A stretch of 64,000 nt of DNA, taken from Acanthosepion esculentum (lineage: Eukaryota > Mollusca > Cephalopoda > Sepiida > Sepiidae). The notes beneath the pieces are model-generated. The model did no database searches, was not told the DNA's origin, and saw only the letters and a program-made list of their open reading frames with translations. Every line of letters begins with the position of its first letter. The first letter of the stretch is position 1. The stretch is taken from contig OZ038488.1 of assembly GCA_964036315.1 (NCBI GenBank), forward strand, positions 66,845,842-66,909,841, in the 5' to 3' direction. A program made the position numbers and the translations under genes. This document shows, in pieces, positions 43,512-55,534 of the stretch.

Positions 43512-43885
43512 ACCTCATCAACTATTCCAATTTGATCGCGTGGAAAAGGGGGAAGAGATACTACTTGGTTTCAGTGAGAAAATGAAAGAAAGAAAGAAAC
43601 GGGAAAAGATAAGTTTTCAATCTGTTTCAGTGAAATAGATAAGTTGTAAATTTCAATCTTTTTCATTTGTACCTGATTCTTAAAATAATGACCAGCTTCC
43701 ATATGATTGTTATTGCAATATTTTGTTAAAGTTGTTAAGCTCAAATATTTAACGATGCGATAGGAGAATTTCTACGGTTATCTTATTGTCGTAGAACTCA
43801 CCATGAGCTTACTCAATCTTTAACTTAAGAATTAAGATTCATCAGAATATTAAAATAGGAATATCGTAAAATTTTCACCGGTTAA
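43512..43885. repeat. Unclassified dispersed repeat R1, copy 2
   Basis: Collinear with 3590-3985 with substitutions and small indels. Followed at once by (TAA)n at 43888-43925. Confidence 0.7.
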
Positions 43886-43917
<32 letters not shown>

Positions 43918-44109
43918 TTGTTATTATTATTGTTGTTTTCTAGCCCTACTTTTCACGCGGAGATATATATTCACACCTAATTTTGAATATAAAATGATCA
44001 AGATCTCAACACTGGCGCAGAACCCTCAAATTTCGCGAGCAAAGCTACCACAGTTTCATTACAGCAATAAAGCAGACATATTAAAATAACATTCATAACA
44101 AAAAAGATC

Positions 44110-44535
44110 TTTGGACCTACGACCCTCCTGATGACATCAGTTTTCAACTCGGTACCTATGCTGACGGCACAATCATTTATTCCTGCCTCGATAGTAAGTC
44201 TGAGCGATTCGATAAGGTCTAATTGGCAGCTAATCTAAAAAAATGATTTACATTTTGTTGTTAACTGGTGCAAGAAAAGGCTTGTTAATTTTAACGCCTC
44301 ACCAGAATCTATTTTACACATTAATAAGTCTATCATTCGTCCATGTTTCTAATATTGCTATCACACACGTTCTGGTGCTCCTGCAATATATTTAGAGATT
44401 CTTGATAAAATCCAAAGAAGAATCTGCAATGATATTGGTCCTGACCTATAATCCCGAGTTTAGTTATTTTTACGGCCGTAATATAACTTCCCTGTGTCTT
44501 TTCTATATATACTTTCATGGTAATCGTTCTGATTA
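44110..44535 (+). mobile_element. CR1/Jockey-group LINE RT remnant
   Basis: LGTYADGTIIYS at 44151-44185 is the RT catalytic box with the second Asp changed to Gly (YADG at 44157-44168). It is followed by a decayed palm, then IRPCF, APAIYLEILDKIQRRICNDIG and FLYILSW. A short internal deletion joins the RT to the C-terminal domain. Confidence 0.75.
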
Positions 44536-44767
44536 ACCTTACTGGGCTTCCACCGTATCCGCAGGCATCTTGGGTGCTACTGGGACCAGGTGTTGGCGAT
44601 TATTTGATCGTTTGTCCTGTAGCACTGGACCGCTCATTTCGACATCCTAGTCTGAGGTTGCCGACTATTTTATCTTCTCGTTTTTTCCAACCTTGGCATT
44701 CAGATCTCCTATGATGATAGTAATGGTAACGAGATTACACAGTAAAAAAACAAAAAAAAACATTATG

Positions 44768-45192
44768 TACAACAATCCAAGATTCGTACATACGCCAGTT
44801 GACGCACAGTTTTCAAACAATAACGTAATAATTCAAAGAGAACTTAAACTGATAACAGGTGCGTGTGCCGCTTAAGTCGTTGAATCTGTTACCTAGCCTA
44901 TCGCTTATGTTGCGGAATATTTACTTAGTTCAGCATCCAACCTTATATCTATTCCCTGTCGCCAGTGACCCCCAACGACTGTGAGGAGTTTTTTTTTAAA
45001 CATTCATACTTGTTTTTCTTGCGAGATAACGTTAAGTTGGACCCACCTCATAGATGAAGAATTTAAAGTAATAAAATACAAGAGAATGCATCCCAGTTTT
45101 ATCGGAGAAAGCAGAGACTAAAGTTAAGTAAACATAAACAATTTCGACTGGTTTTAAGTTCTTCGTATTGAGAAATTTACAGGAAATTACGT
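44768..45192. repeat. Unclassified dispersed repeat R2, copy 1
   Basis: Collinear with 48305-48724 (shared TTATGTTGCGGAATATTTAC and GAGATAACGTTAAGTTG). Both copies follow A-rich runs and end at GGGAAATTACG or GGAAATTACG. Non-coding. Confidence 0.75.
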
Positions 45193-45643
45193 TTAATCCA
45201 GTGAAACTGTTAGAGATGAAATCTAGGGTTTATGAACAGTACTGCCGCCCGGATGGTGAGGAGTTTAGAATCAAATGTTAAATAAGTTAAATATAATTAC
45301 TAACAAATAAAATTTTCTCAAAATATTAGCTTTTTTTTCCACTTGGATTTCAAATAGACGGGGTTGATTTAAAAAGAAGAGGTGGCTGGAATTTTAAAGT
45401 TCAGCATTAAAACTCTATGTCATAGAATGTTTGCAACTTTAAAGGTGGGCATACATTTTCCGAATATTTAATAAAATTAGTGGGTAGAATAAAGAAATTC
45501 CTGGAGAATTTTTTTTTTTAAAAGGGGAAGTATAATTGTCCTGGCTCGTGTATTCGAAATATTGGTGTATATCAAAAGTAATATCGTTTTTATAGACGTT
45601 TACTAAATAATCTATTTCATGCAAATTCTAATATCTATCACTC

Positions 45644-45647
<4 letters not shown>
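45193..45647. other. AT-rich spacer
   Basis: Nothing recognised. Confidence 0.5.

Positions 45648-45722
<75 letters not shown>
45648..45722. repeat. (TTA)n microsatellite
   Basis: About 25 TTA units at the 3' end of a minus-strand LINE remnant. Confidence 0.95.
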
Positions 45723-45724
45723 TT

Positions 45725-46330
45725 GATTTCTGTTGTATACACATTTCTTTACGGATCAGAAATGGCTTCATGACATTTTTCTCTGACCATTTTTGTAAAA
45801 TAAAAAAACAAAGTAAGGTCACACACATTTTACCTAGATAAAGCTCTTCGTAATGAACTCGTGAGTAAAATTTGTATTTCTTTAAGGCATAGGCTAAGAG
45901 GAATTCCTTCAATGAGTTTATCGGACCCTTTCCCATCAATCTGATGATTCCAACTACAACTGAAATTATTATTATTATTATTATTATTATTGTGTGTGAT
46001 ATCTTGCCAGAGAATAATTTTAAGTGCCTAATTGCCAAGTCCCTTACGGGGTCTATGAGTAAAAAGTGCACAGTAGGAGAGTTAACTTTGCAGATTTAGG
46101 ATGTTCCGTTTACATGGAGAGTATTTTGCGGATGATATATGCAGTTCTGCACAAAGTAATCTTTTGTAGCTCTGAGATGATGATGAGTCCAGGAATATTA
46201 CTCATATGATTTTCAGTAACTTTCTTAATCATGCCCAATGCCCATATCACAACAGGGATCATCGTAGTTTAAAGTTTCCACATTTTTGTTACTTCGATTT
46301 GAAGGTCCTTATAATCTGACAGTTTTTTAT
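45725..46330 (-). mobile_element. R2-like LINE 3' end
   Basis: The minus strand reads KKLSDYKDLQIEVTKMWKL, TTMIPVVIWALGMIKKVTEN, LIIISELQKITLCRTAYIIRKILSM, the ORF end of the same R2-like group as 40086-41130, then a 3' region with an interior (AAT)n and a terminal (TAA)n. Few stops in this stretch. Confidence 0.75.
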
Positions 46331-46589
46331 GAATACTTTTTTTAGAAACATTTGGGGGCAAAATTCGCTTTTAAGGCCGATTTGTTTTGATGTATTTTTA
46401 TTTGTCTTGCCTTTTAAATTGGGTACGCACTTCCTTCAAGTTCTGCTTCGCTGTGGTGCTGATGGTCATAGTAGCACGCCAACTAAACGATGCTGGAGTA
46501 CAATTATATGGCTCCTAATGTGCCAAGTATGGCCTCCAGATTGATAAAGGGATACCAAGCACACGCATCGCGGCCAAATATGAAAGAAA

Positions 46590-48090
46590 ATGAGATGTTA
46601 GTGAGGAGAACAAAGAACAGGTTTCAGGAAGACAGAAGATGGCGACTGAAGTTGCATTTAAACTTTTGAGGATCGTTGGTCACAGGGAATCTAAGAACCG
46701 GAAGAGTCTTCCGCAGGAGAGAAGTACGATAAAGAAACTATTAGAATAGAACTTGCAGTTAAATCTGGCTGTTTCAACACTAAAACGATGGGGCTTAGTT
46801 GCCAATCTCGTAGTACGCTTAAATTCATGCGGTCAAGTAGAGCTCATTAGAAGAGTGAAGAGTAGTTGTTCAATATGACATTCATTACACGATTTGTTAA
46901 GAAAGATTGGATCAGATCAAATATTCAGTCAGAGACACCACATCCTTCAGCCTGTGAATGCCGGCATGCCAAACACCTTCGAGATGTCTAAAGCTTGATA
47001 TATGAATCCAGTAATAACCATTAACATATCGGTGGTTGAAATAAAGAAGCGAAAGCCGCTATATATTGTTTATCCGAAAGAAGGGTAATGTGAAGTGAGA
47101 TGCTGAACCAATTCGGAGTTGATTAGAGCCTGTAGCACTTTCCCAAAAAGAAACAGAACACTAATAGGATGATAATTTGTGGGTTCAGAAGGTTCACTAG
47201 AATTCTTAAAGAGAGGAACTACAGAAGAGGATTTTCAACAAGCTGCAAAGTAAAAAGCAGCAAAGTATTTATTGTGGAGTTTGATAGCATTAGTTGTAGA
47301 GTTTGGAGAGAACACGAGTCAGTTCAGGAGCACATTTCTTTACGACAATTGCAATGATACCGTCGTCCGTATGCCTTGTGGGGGTTCTAGTTTGGAGATG
47401 ATAGCAGAAACCATGGAGAGAGTTATGTGTAATAGAAATTCCGTTGTAGGTGGAAAATCAAGCAAAGACACCCCTGATATGCCGAAAGTGGAGTTGGAAG
47501 AGAATTTACGAGCAATGCATTTTGCTTTACCAGCAATAAATGATAATAATTCAGTTTGTTTGAAGAGAGGATGAATTGAGGATTTACTCTTATTTAACAC
47601 ACTCTTAGATAGTCGCCAGTAATCACGAGAACCAAATTTGTGAGAGACTATATCGTGTTTCATTCTACCAACGAACAGCTATTTAGCTTCGTTGAGGACA
47701 CTTATTACGAACAGAGGCGTCTATTATGATCTAAACTATTATGTTGGTTTATCCGGAAGAAGTGTTTCCTGTGAACTATAGCGGCAGGAGTTAACCAAAA
47801 GAGAAGCTTGTGGTTTCACTTGGTATTTCCGCGATTGAACCAAACCTTTGATGCCAGTTTTCACTCAGGAAGAAACATTGGTGGTTTGTCGGGAAGAAAA
47901 TCACGAAATGAGTCCCAATCTGTGCGTTGGTGACAAAAATATGTCCTGTTAATAGGAGATTCTTGCCTGGTAGACGAGTGGAAATATATATCTATAGACA
48001 CTGCAACGTGGTCCGATTTGCTAAAAGTACAGATTTGTAAAGCGCGATAAATCTGGAGAGAATTCAAGAATCAGACCGAGTAAAAAAGCG
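46590..48090 (-). mobile_element. CR1/Jockey-group LINE: endonuclease end, RT start, tail
   Basis: In minus-strand order: the endonuclease C-terminus (KSDHVAVSIDI, RTYFCHQRTDWDSFRDFLPD), linker, IAGKAKCIARKFSSNSTF, the N-terminal RT (IPxx replaced by GIRTTV; VPLFKNSSEP-like), FRISTA-like decayed text, LKLYGVSGIHRLKDV, then a jump to the ORF tail and 3' terminus. It is the most complete LINE skeleton in the window, but the palm with YADD is deleted and stops are frequent. Confidence 0.75.
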
Positions 48091-48304
48091 TGTACGTCAG
48101 AATTACTTGGGAAACGAGTATTGATTGATTGATTCGTTTTTTTATGGTTTATCAACCCTTTGCAGGTTATTTAAAGCGAGAGAACATTTTTAGATTGCAA
48201 GAATTTTTGGGAGATAATAATGATCACGAGACTACGAAAAAAAAAAAAACCTTCATGTCCAACAATCCAAACATTCATGCACACGGCAAAAAATAACCTC
48301 ATTT

Positions 48305-48724
48305 ATAACAATCCAAGATTCGTACATACGCCAACTGACGCATAGTTTTCAAACAATAACGTAATAATTCAAAGAGAATTTAAACTGATTACAGACACGT
48401 GTGCGCTTAAGTCATTGAATATTTTATCTCGCGTGTCGCTTATGTTGCGGAATATTTACTTAGTTCAGCATCCAAACTTATAACTATTTCCTGTCGCCAG
48501 TGACCCGCAACGATTGTGAAGAGATTATTTTTTTGAAAACAATCGTACTATTTTTTTCTTGAGAGATAACGTTAAGTTGAACGCACCACAGAGTTTAAAA
48601 TAATAAAATTACTTCGTAGTTTTATCGACAAAATCCGGGTTGATACAGAAGTTAAGTAAACATACAAACCATTTTAACTGGTTTCAAATTCTTCTGCACT
48701 GAGAAAATAACGGGAAATTACGTT
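48305..48724. repeat. Unclassified dispersed repeat R2, copy 2
   Basis: Second R2 copy, ending about 14 bp before a 5S-tRNA SINE. It carries a 9-base-plus A-run at its start. Confidence 0.75.
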
Positions 48725-48737
48725 GGTGAATCCCGTC

Positions 48738-48908
48738 AAGTCTTACTAATTAGCCCACAGATGGGGGAGAAGAGGTGGATTGATAATGTTCTAAGGGTAT
48801 TTTGCGTGTAAGCTTACGGTTACCCATCTAGGTACAAACCAGGATCGGTTTTGCTTAACTTTGATGATCGTAAAAGAATCGGTGTTTCCATGTATTTGGT
48901 CGTAAGCC
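48738..48908 (-). mobile_element. 5S rRNA-tRNA SINE, copy 3, tRNA unit deleted
   Basis: The minus strand has a 5S-like head (GGCTTACGACCAAATACATG, ATCAAAGTTAAGCAAAAC, CCTAGATGGGTAACCG), then jumps at about 48811 into the SINE body (AATACCCTTAGAACATTATC) and the AGTAAGACTT end. The tRNA-like part has been removed by internal deletion. Confidence 0.75.
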
Positions 48909-49014
48909 GGAAACGAGTAGAAAAATCTACTAATTGACAGAGAGATTGCGCAATGGAGAAATCCAAAGCCTGAAAAGAAAAAGTAACTGTGAAGAGGCTT
49001 AATCGGTTACGTCC

Positions 49015-50165
49015 TGAAGGCTTTCTTTATGTGACGTATCCCCTCAGGACGTAGGCGGTCATGGCTCTCCACAACTTGAAACTCTTAATAAATTTCGTCT
49101 TTTTAAAACATTTCTCCTAAGCCCTGTTCCGCCATTCTTTTACTCAAGCTCACTAAGTCTGTTATGCGTTGTTTTCCTCTGTCCCCCTTTCCTTCAACCT
49201 GCCCTGTGAGTATCAGATTTGCCAAGTCCTCTCTACTTATTTCAATCGTCTCTTCCTGGTGTTAAGTATAAATTTCATTTTTTGTTCCCATTTTCTTCGT
49301 TGTTACTCACATATTCGGTTCGTGGTATCTTCAGCATCCTTCTGTAGAACCACATCTATGTTGATATCAAGTCTCTTCTTCATCTTTGAGGAAATTGTCC
49401 AGCATTTACTGCCATATAGGAGAACAGATATCACGTAACAGTTCAGTACTCTTTTCTTTGTTTGTAATGAAGATTTTTCTGTTTCTTAATACTCTGCTTA
49501 GCTTTTGGAATACATCTTTCGCTATCCCAATACGCCTTCGGATTTCAGTGTTGAACTTGCTGTCATCTGTAAAAAATATTTTCCAGATATTTAAGTTTTG
49601 TACTTGATTGATTTTTGTATCTCCAATTTGAATATCGCACATTGGACTCATCCTTTTGCTAAGAACCAGGAATTCTGTCTTCTTGCAGTTGATGTTTTTT
49701 CATTCCTTCTCGCTTTCCTTCACTAACTTCTGTCGGAATTTTTGTAGTTTCCTTGGTTTGTTCTATGGTGGTCTTGATGACCACCATAGATTCTGTTTTC
49801 TTAGTATTGATGTTTAGTTTTTTTTCTTCTCGCTTTCCATAACTGCCTTCTGTACTTATTCTTGTTAAATACTTATTGGATTTTGGTAGATCCAATTTGT
49901 AAGTTGCGTATCTTAGGCTGTTCCATTTAAGAACAACCATACATGCAGCCCTTTTACAATTGATGTTTAGTCCTTTTGCTAACAACCAGGCATTCTGTCT
50001 TCTTGCAGTTGATGTTTAATCCTTTCTTCCTCCTTTCCTTCATTACCTTCTTTAGGAATTCTTGTAGCTTTCTTTCCGTGTCTGCTATAAGCACTGTGTC
50101 ATCTGCATATCTTATGCTGTTAAGATTGTGACCGCCAATAACGAACTCTGTAGATACATCGCATA
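49015..50165 (-). mobile_element. RTE-like LINE fragment with internal duplications
   Basis: The plus strand starts at the 3' terminus (CCCCTCAGGACGTAGGCGGT). The minus frame at 49406-49651 reads DTKINQVQNLNIWKIFF, FNTEIRRRIGIAKDVFQKLS. CTGTCTTCTTGCAGTTGATG occurs twice (49675 and 49996) and GTTTTCTTAGTATTGATG between them, evidence of local duplication. A 22-bp perfect palindrome GGTGGTCTTGATGACCACC-like lies at 49767. Confidence 0.75.
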
Positions 50166-50629
50166 AAAATAAGGAAGGATGACTATGCTTAACAAATCCA
50201 AAAGTTAAATAAACTTAACTTTTATTGCTACACTTGAATGCGTTTTTTATTCCATGTTAAAAGATGTGATATTGCTTTCGAAAAACTAGTATGAAATCTG
50301 AAACTGTGGATGTTTTTTAGAACGAGCCATTAAAACAAATAATTTGTTAAGGAATGAGAACCAAACCTAGCAGGGCGTAACTTGATCTTTTATTGAGATG
50401 GCAAGGTTGCCTTGGCTGTGCGATGGAATTTGAGTGTTCGGTGTACTTGCTGAAATAAATCCTCCCGACATGTTGTGCACGTTTATAATAGCACTTGTAG
50501 ATTAAATCCTCTCTTTGCTATTAAATGGGCGCATAGATGTAATGAGTTCGAATTTCTCACAGTAGGGTACCTCAGATAAGCTCTTGCTGACGAACAGAAA
50601 TGTAAAACCTCATACATATATATATATAT
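50166..50629. other. AT-rich spacer
   Basis: Nothing recognised. Confidence 0.5.
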
Positions 50630-50840
50630 CTTTTCTGTTTATACGTTATTTTTATAGATACAAATATTTAAGTTAATGCTCTCTTTATAATAAACAGTAT
50701 TAACTACATTTACCGGCCTGAAGGTCCGAACAATATCGTAGAAAATATGTCCCCCAAGAGAAGTCGAACCTGTATCCTACACGGAACCGTCATTTGGCCT
50801 GACGTGCTATACCATTTAGTTACAGACGAAGCGTCTGGTT
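50630..50840 (-). mobile_element. tRNA-derived SINE, family D
   Basis: The minus strand has an A-box-like TAACTAAATGGTATAGCACG, a B-box CAGGTTCGACTTC, then a tail TTTTCTACGATATTGTTCGG and TCAGGCCGGTAAATG. The tail alone recurs at 50990-51122 in the same orientation and near 52765-52850 inverted. Confidence 0.7.
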
Positions 50841-51142
50841 AGCAAAGTCAAATGACTGTTTTTAAACAACAAGTCTCCCATGATTTTTCTGGAACGATCA
50901 TATCTGCTCGAGGCGTATCATAAGGAAATAAATGACAACATATATTATGAAATAGACTAAGTCCGACAATTATTTTAATTTATTTTCTGTTTATACGTTA
51001 TTTTTATAGATACAAAGTTATTTTTATAGATACAAGTAAATGCTCTGTTTATAATAAACAGTATTAACGACATTTACCGTCTTGAATGTCCGAGAAATAT
51101 CGTAGAAAATATGTCCTCCGACACACACACACGTACATATAT

Positions 51143-52470
51143 ATACAGGAGTTGGACAAAATAATTGAAACACTTGTTAAATTCAAAGAAAATTTATTTG
51201 ATATGGAGTTGGCCCTCCTTTAGTCTCACATACATTTTTAATACATCTAGAAATGGAATCATTCAGCTTCCTGACTTCATCCAGAGGAATTTTCAGCCAT
51301 TCTTCCATTAACATCTGCCCCAGCTCTTTAAGACACGACGGTGGAGGATAGTGGCTCCTAACTTGTCGCTCCAAAATGCACCACAAATGTTCAATAATAT
51401 TGATATCTGGAGATTGGGGAGGCCACTCAATGTGTTCTATCTCACTTTCATGCTCTTCATACCAATTCTTAACCACTCAAGCTATATACATTGGAGCATT
51501 ATCGTCTTGGAAGATGCAGTCACCATCAGGGGATAAAGTCTGGGCCATTGAATGAACATGATCACCCAAAATGTTCAGGTAATCTTTGCTGCTGATTCTA
51601 CCACGCAGTGCAACTATTGGACCGAGACATTTACATCATATAGCGGCCCACACTATCACTGATTCACCACCATGCTTCACTGTTGGAAGAAGGCAGTCGG
51701 GGTTGTAAGCTTCTTTGGGCTGCCTCCACACATAAACTTGCCTGAAGTTGGGAAAAGAGAAAAACTGGACTCGTATGAGAATATAACTTGATTCCATTAA
51801 TCAGCAGACCAGGCATTGTGATCTCTGCACCACTTCAACCACTTCTGAATGTTGCGAGTGGAGAGAAGAGGTTTCCTTACGGCGCCTCTTCCATGATATC
51901 CAGCCTTATGGATCTCACGACGAACAGTTTTAGTAGAAACTGGACTATTCAGATGATTATTCAACTCAGCAGTCACTTTGGCCGCAGTATGTTGACCATG
52001 TTCACCATAGTCTATGAATATAGAATCCAGCGCAGTACGTAATCTGTTCAATGAAACAACGTTAAAGATTAACACTCACGAGTCAGACACTCTACTGAAT
52101 CTGACTATATCACCAATACTACTAGCAGCTGTTCCGTAATTCTTCAGTCTTCGATATCAAAGGCTGGCAGTGAATATTCCAGAAAAAAAACATGACCGCC
52201 TTTATACACGTCACATGGAATATTTTGAGCCTTCTGATTGGTTAATTTTCTATTGGTGAACTATAAAATGAGTCAGCTCATTTTGGCTGGCTCACTAGTA
52301 CACCAAGGTACCCAAAAACTCCCCCCCCCATTTTGGGTACATTATGGAATCTTCTTTCAAAATATAAGTAAAGTCAATATTCATATGGAACAAATACTTT
52401 AGTATTCATAAAATAATTTTTTTTTTAATTAATATCCACAAAAATTAGTTATATCATTTTGCCCACTGTT
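51143..52470 (-). mobile_element. Tc1-like transposon, inactive
   Basis: Minus-strand order: HTH region (HTAAKVTAELNNHLNSPVST, TVRREIHKAGYHGRGAVRKP) in the frame 51797-52075, then VIFSYESSFSLF where Tc1 transposases have SDE (the first catalytic Asp is Tyr), CIFQDDNAP with the second Asp, and SPDINIIEHLW with the Glu 34 residues on, inside the last open frame (51183-51476). A stop lies before the YES box and two frameshifts follow. Ends CAGGAGTTGGACAAAATAAT (51147) and a diverged mirror ATTTTGCCCACTG near 52457 suggest terminal repeats. Length about 1.3 kb is normal for the family. Confidence 0.85.
52308..52340. repeat. Hairpin with poly(C) loop
   Basis: GTACCCAAAA and TTTTGGGTAC form 10-bp arms around a C-rich loop, inside the 5' region of the Tc1-like element. 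Confidence 0.8.
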
Positions 52471-52881
52471 AAGTATTTCAGGTTAATAAACATTAATAAC
52501 AATATTATAAATTTGGGTTGTGATCACAACAAAAAAGTGGAAAAAGCTGTTATTTCACCCATAGCTGGGATCCATTAAAACAGACACTATCACTCCGGGT
52601 CAGACTGATTCTGAGAGTCAGTCGGAGGAGGATTGGGCTAAAAGTAGGACTATTTACGTTTATACCCCGAAACTAAGGACTCACATTCATACCAAAAACT
52701 GACGTCATTGGATGGGACGAGCCTGACCGCTTGGCCGGTTACGCATATTTTTCTGCTAAGATTTATCGAATATTCAGGCCAGTAAATGTATAAAAAATAC
52801 TGTTTAATTAAAAAACAGAGCTTCTACTCAAATAGAAAATAACGTTTAAACAACATGAATTAAAAATAACACCTTTCTCTC
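52471..52881. other. Mixed repeat debris
   Basis: ATAGCTGGGATCC and GGGTCAGA at 52560-52605 weakly recall U1 heads, and 52765-52850 carries an inverted family D tail. No gene. Confidence 0.4.
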
Positions 52882-52947
52882 TCTCTCTCTCTCTCTAGCT
52901 CTCTCTCTCTCTCTCACACACACACATATATATATTTACATACATAC

Positions 52948-53008
<61 letters not shown>

Positions 53009-53107
53009 CTTAAAATATTATAAACACCAACCTTTTCTACTACCCCGGTTTCCACAAATAAAGGTTTCTTCAGGCAGTGAAAAGGTCAATTGTTTTACTA
53101 TTCCCAG

Positions 53108-53171
<64 letters not shown>
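52882..53171. repeat. (CT)n, (CA)n and two (AT)n tracts
   Basis: CT/CA dinucleotides at 52878-52926, (AT)n at 52951-53006 and again at 53112-53170, bracketing a hammerhead-like motif. Confidence 0.9.
53031..53085 (-). ncRNA. Hammerhead-like motif, weak stem II
   Basis: On the minus strand stem I CCTTTT-CA-CTGC pairs with GTAGAAAAGG (CA bulged), the core is CTGAAGA, then a 14-nt stem II region that pairs poorly, GAAA, stem III ACC/GGT and A as cleavage nucleotide. Core and stems I and III fit a type I hammerhead. The eroded stem II argues for a decayed copy. Confidence 0.5.
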
Positions 53172-53174
<3 letters not shown>

Positions 53175-55224
53175 CATAATGCATAAAAGGTTAATGCTTA
53201 GAGGTTGAATCAGACCACGAAATAGTAGTTACGGTATCCTCAGGCTAGGTATATTCAATAATTCTCCGAAAAAAAGCATAGCATGATAAAAAAAGTACCC
53301 AAAATATTTTTTAAAATTATTTTTGAATTTTTTTAATCCTTTCTAGCACGTTCGAAATTTTGGTTAAAATCTTGTTTTTTATTTTTACGTTAGCAGTCGC
53401 GTAATATTTTTTTAATGCTTTTTTTTTCTGTCGAAAAATACATTAATTTGGAAATTATTGCAAAAATCAAATAATTGTTTGATTTTAATGAAACTTTCAG
53501 AATCTTCAAAAATGAATGAAATTATTTTATAAATGTTTGTTTTTTTAAAAAGTCATGGTAAAAATATTTTGATTTACATCTGTTACCCCACCTTACTTAA
53601 TTTTATGAAAAGTCGAAAACTCGAATATGTGTATCTGTGTAATCTTTTAATTAAATGTAGAAGACTTTGAAGAATATAAATCATCGATTTCTTTTTGTAA
53701 ATCGAGGAGCGTTTCTACCCAAAATTTAGCTCTGAATTGTAAAATAGAAAACTCAATAAAATTAAGAAATCATTTAATTAGAAAAGCTTTTTATGGTTTT
53801 TATGAATAATATGTTATGAACATTATTGTCTGAAGTCAAAATATTTTTCCGATGAAAAATGCATTTTTACAAGCAATGTTTTTTTTTCAATTTTAAATAC
53901 AAAAAATGATAAATTAGTTAAAATATTTTGAAAATTAAGTTTGAAGATGTGTATCTCTGGAAATGTTCTTATTAAAAGATCTATTTTTACAGATCTTAAA
54001 TGTAAAAGCTTATTACAATCTGCGAAGCGTTTGTATTTTTAAAATAATTTTTTTATATGCCAAAAATGTATTAAAAATCGTTTCCGGCAAAACTACGGAG
54101 GCACAATTCAGAAATAATGTCACGTGTTTTGATGAGTTATTTCTCCTGATAGCGAGGATCCGGATTCATAAACTGCGTTGATTTCGTGTCAAATTCTCTG
54201 ACTGACCGACATCGCATTTTCAAAATTTTTAATTTTCCTTTTTTGCATATTTCACTAAATATTTTCTTTTCATTTTTTTTTTAAATATAATAATTTTTTT
54301 CTTTTTCAGTGAGAGACGTACTGCAATTATTAATTTTGTCTTTTTTAGATTCAATTTTAGGGAAGGAAGCTGTGGAGGCTTTGGACATCTTTGCTAAAAA
54401 AAAGTACCTAAAACACTCAATAAAATATTAGACTTTTGAAGTATTTAATTTTTAAGAATTACTTTATAGTTAAATAAGCTGGTTCACTTAAAATTCGAAA
54501 ATACTGTCACTTATGTTTTTCCGTCCGATAAATTGTCCAGACGTTAGTTCTCGATATATATTGACGTAAACGTCAATTCACACCTCCAAAACAAATCCAC
54601 ACGGTGAGACATGCTTCTCTTATTTCCAACTAAATTTTTTCTGCTAAAAATTGAGTAATGTTTGTTTCCAATTACATTAAGTAAACTTTAAATTTTCTAA
54701 TTTTCCTAAAATAACTTTTTAGAAACGTATAATTGAATTTTACAAAATTTTTAAACGGAGAATTTCACTTTTGTTTTCATTGTTGTCAAAAATGCCTGAC
54801 ATGATCGATTTTATGTAAATTTTGCTGACTCTAAAAAAACAAAAAAACAAAACAAGATTTTTAACTAAAATTTCGGACGTGCTATATATTTTGGTCTTTC
54901 CTCTTAATAATATAAACATTTAGACAATAAAAACATTGTTTATTAAGTTTGAGACCTTTTTTCATCAGGGCATGTTTTTTATCAATTGACCTCCCATCGC
55001 TTTATTTTTAAAAACTAATGAACGCTGTATTATTTTTAAAAAAATTAAAGAAACGCACAACGTTGGGTGTGATAGAAAGAGATGGGGGGTGAAGAAGGCA
55101 GGAGAAGAAGAAGCAGAAGGGGGAAGAGAAGAAAAACATTAGGCTCCGTCTTGGTGCCCAAGAATCACCACTTATGCGGGACATGGGACACGGGATTCGC
55201 GATCGATAGCGAGTTAGAAAATAA
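53172..55224. other. Very AT-rich DNA, no features
   Basis: Two kilobases of A/T-rich sequence with many TTTTT/AAAAA runs. No ORF with protein-like composition, no repeat family and no RNA gene were seen. Confidence 0.55.
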
Positions 55225-55455
55225 GTAAATATTAGTCGTATATATTTGAGTCTGTAAACATATACTGAATGTATGCTGTAATACCAAGCGGAGTTCGAAT
55301 TCCAGTTGAGGTTGTTGCATACACTTTCGCACAAATATCATTTGGAACGACATGAATAAATCTCTTCTGTTCCCCTCCTCCAGTACACACTGAACTCTCT
55401 AGCCTTGGTTGGCAACCAGTATACAAGGACAAATCTGAATTAAAAACCGTATATT
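55225..55455 (+). mobile_element. tRNA-derived SINE, family C, complete-looking copy
   Basis: B-box GAGTTCGAATTCC at 55291-55303, body with CATGAATAAATCTCTTCTGT, then core CCTTGGTTGGCAACCAG and ATCTGAATTAAAAACCG. This gives the full order head-body-core for the family. Confidence 0.7.
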
Positions 55456-55534
55456 GAACTGTAACTAAGGTCCGCTAAATATAGTTGCAGTATAAGCCAC
55501 AAATTGCAAGAATGGGCCTGAGGTTTTGCAACAA

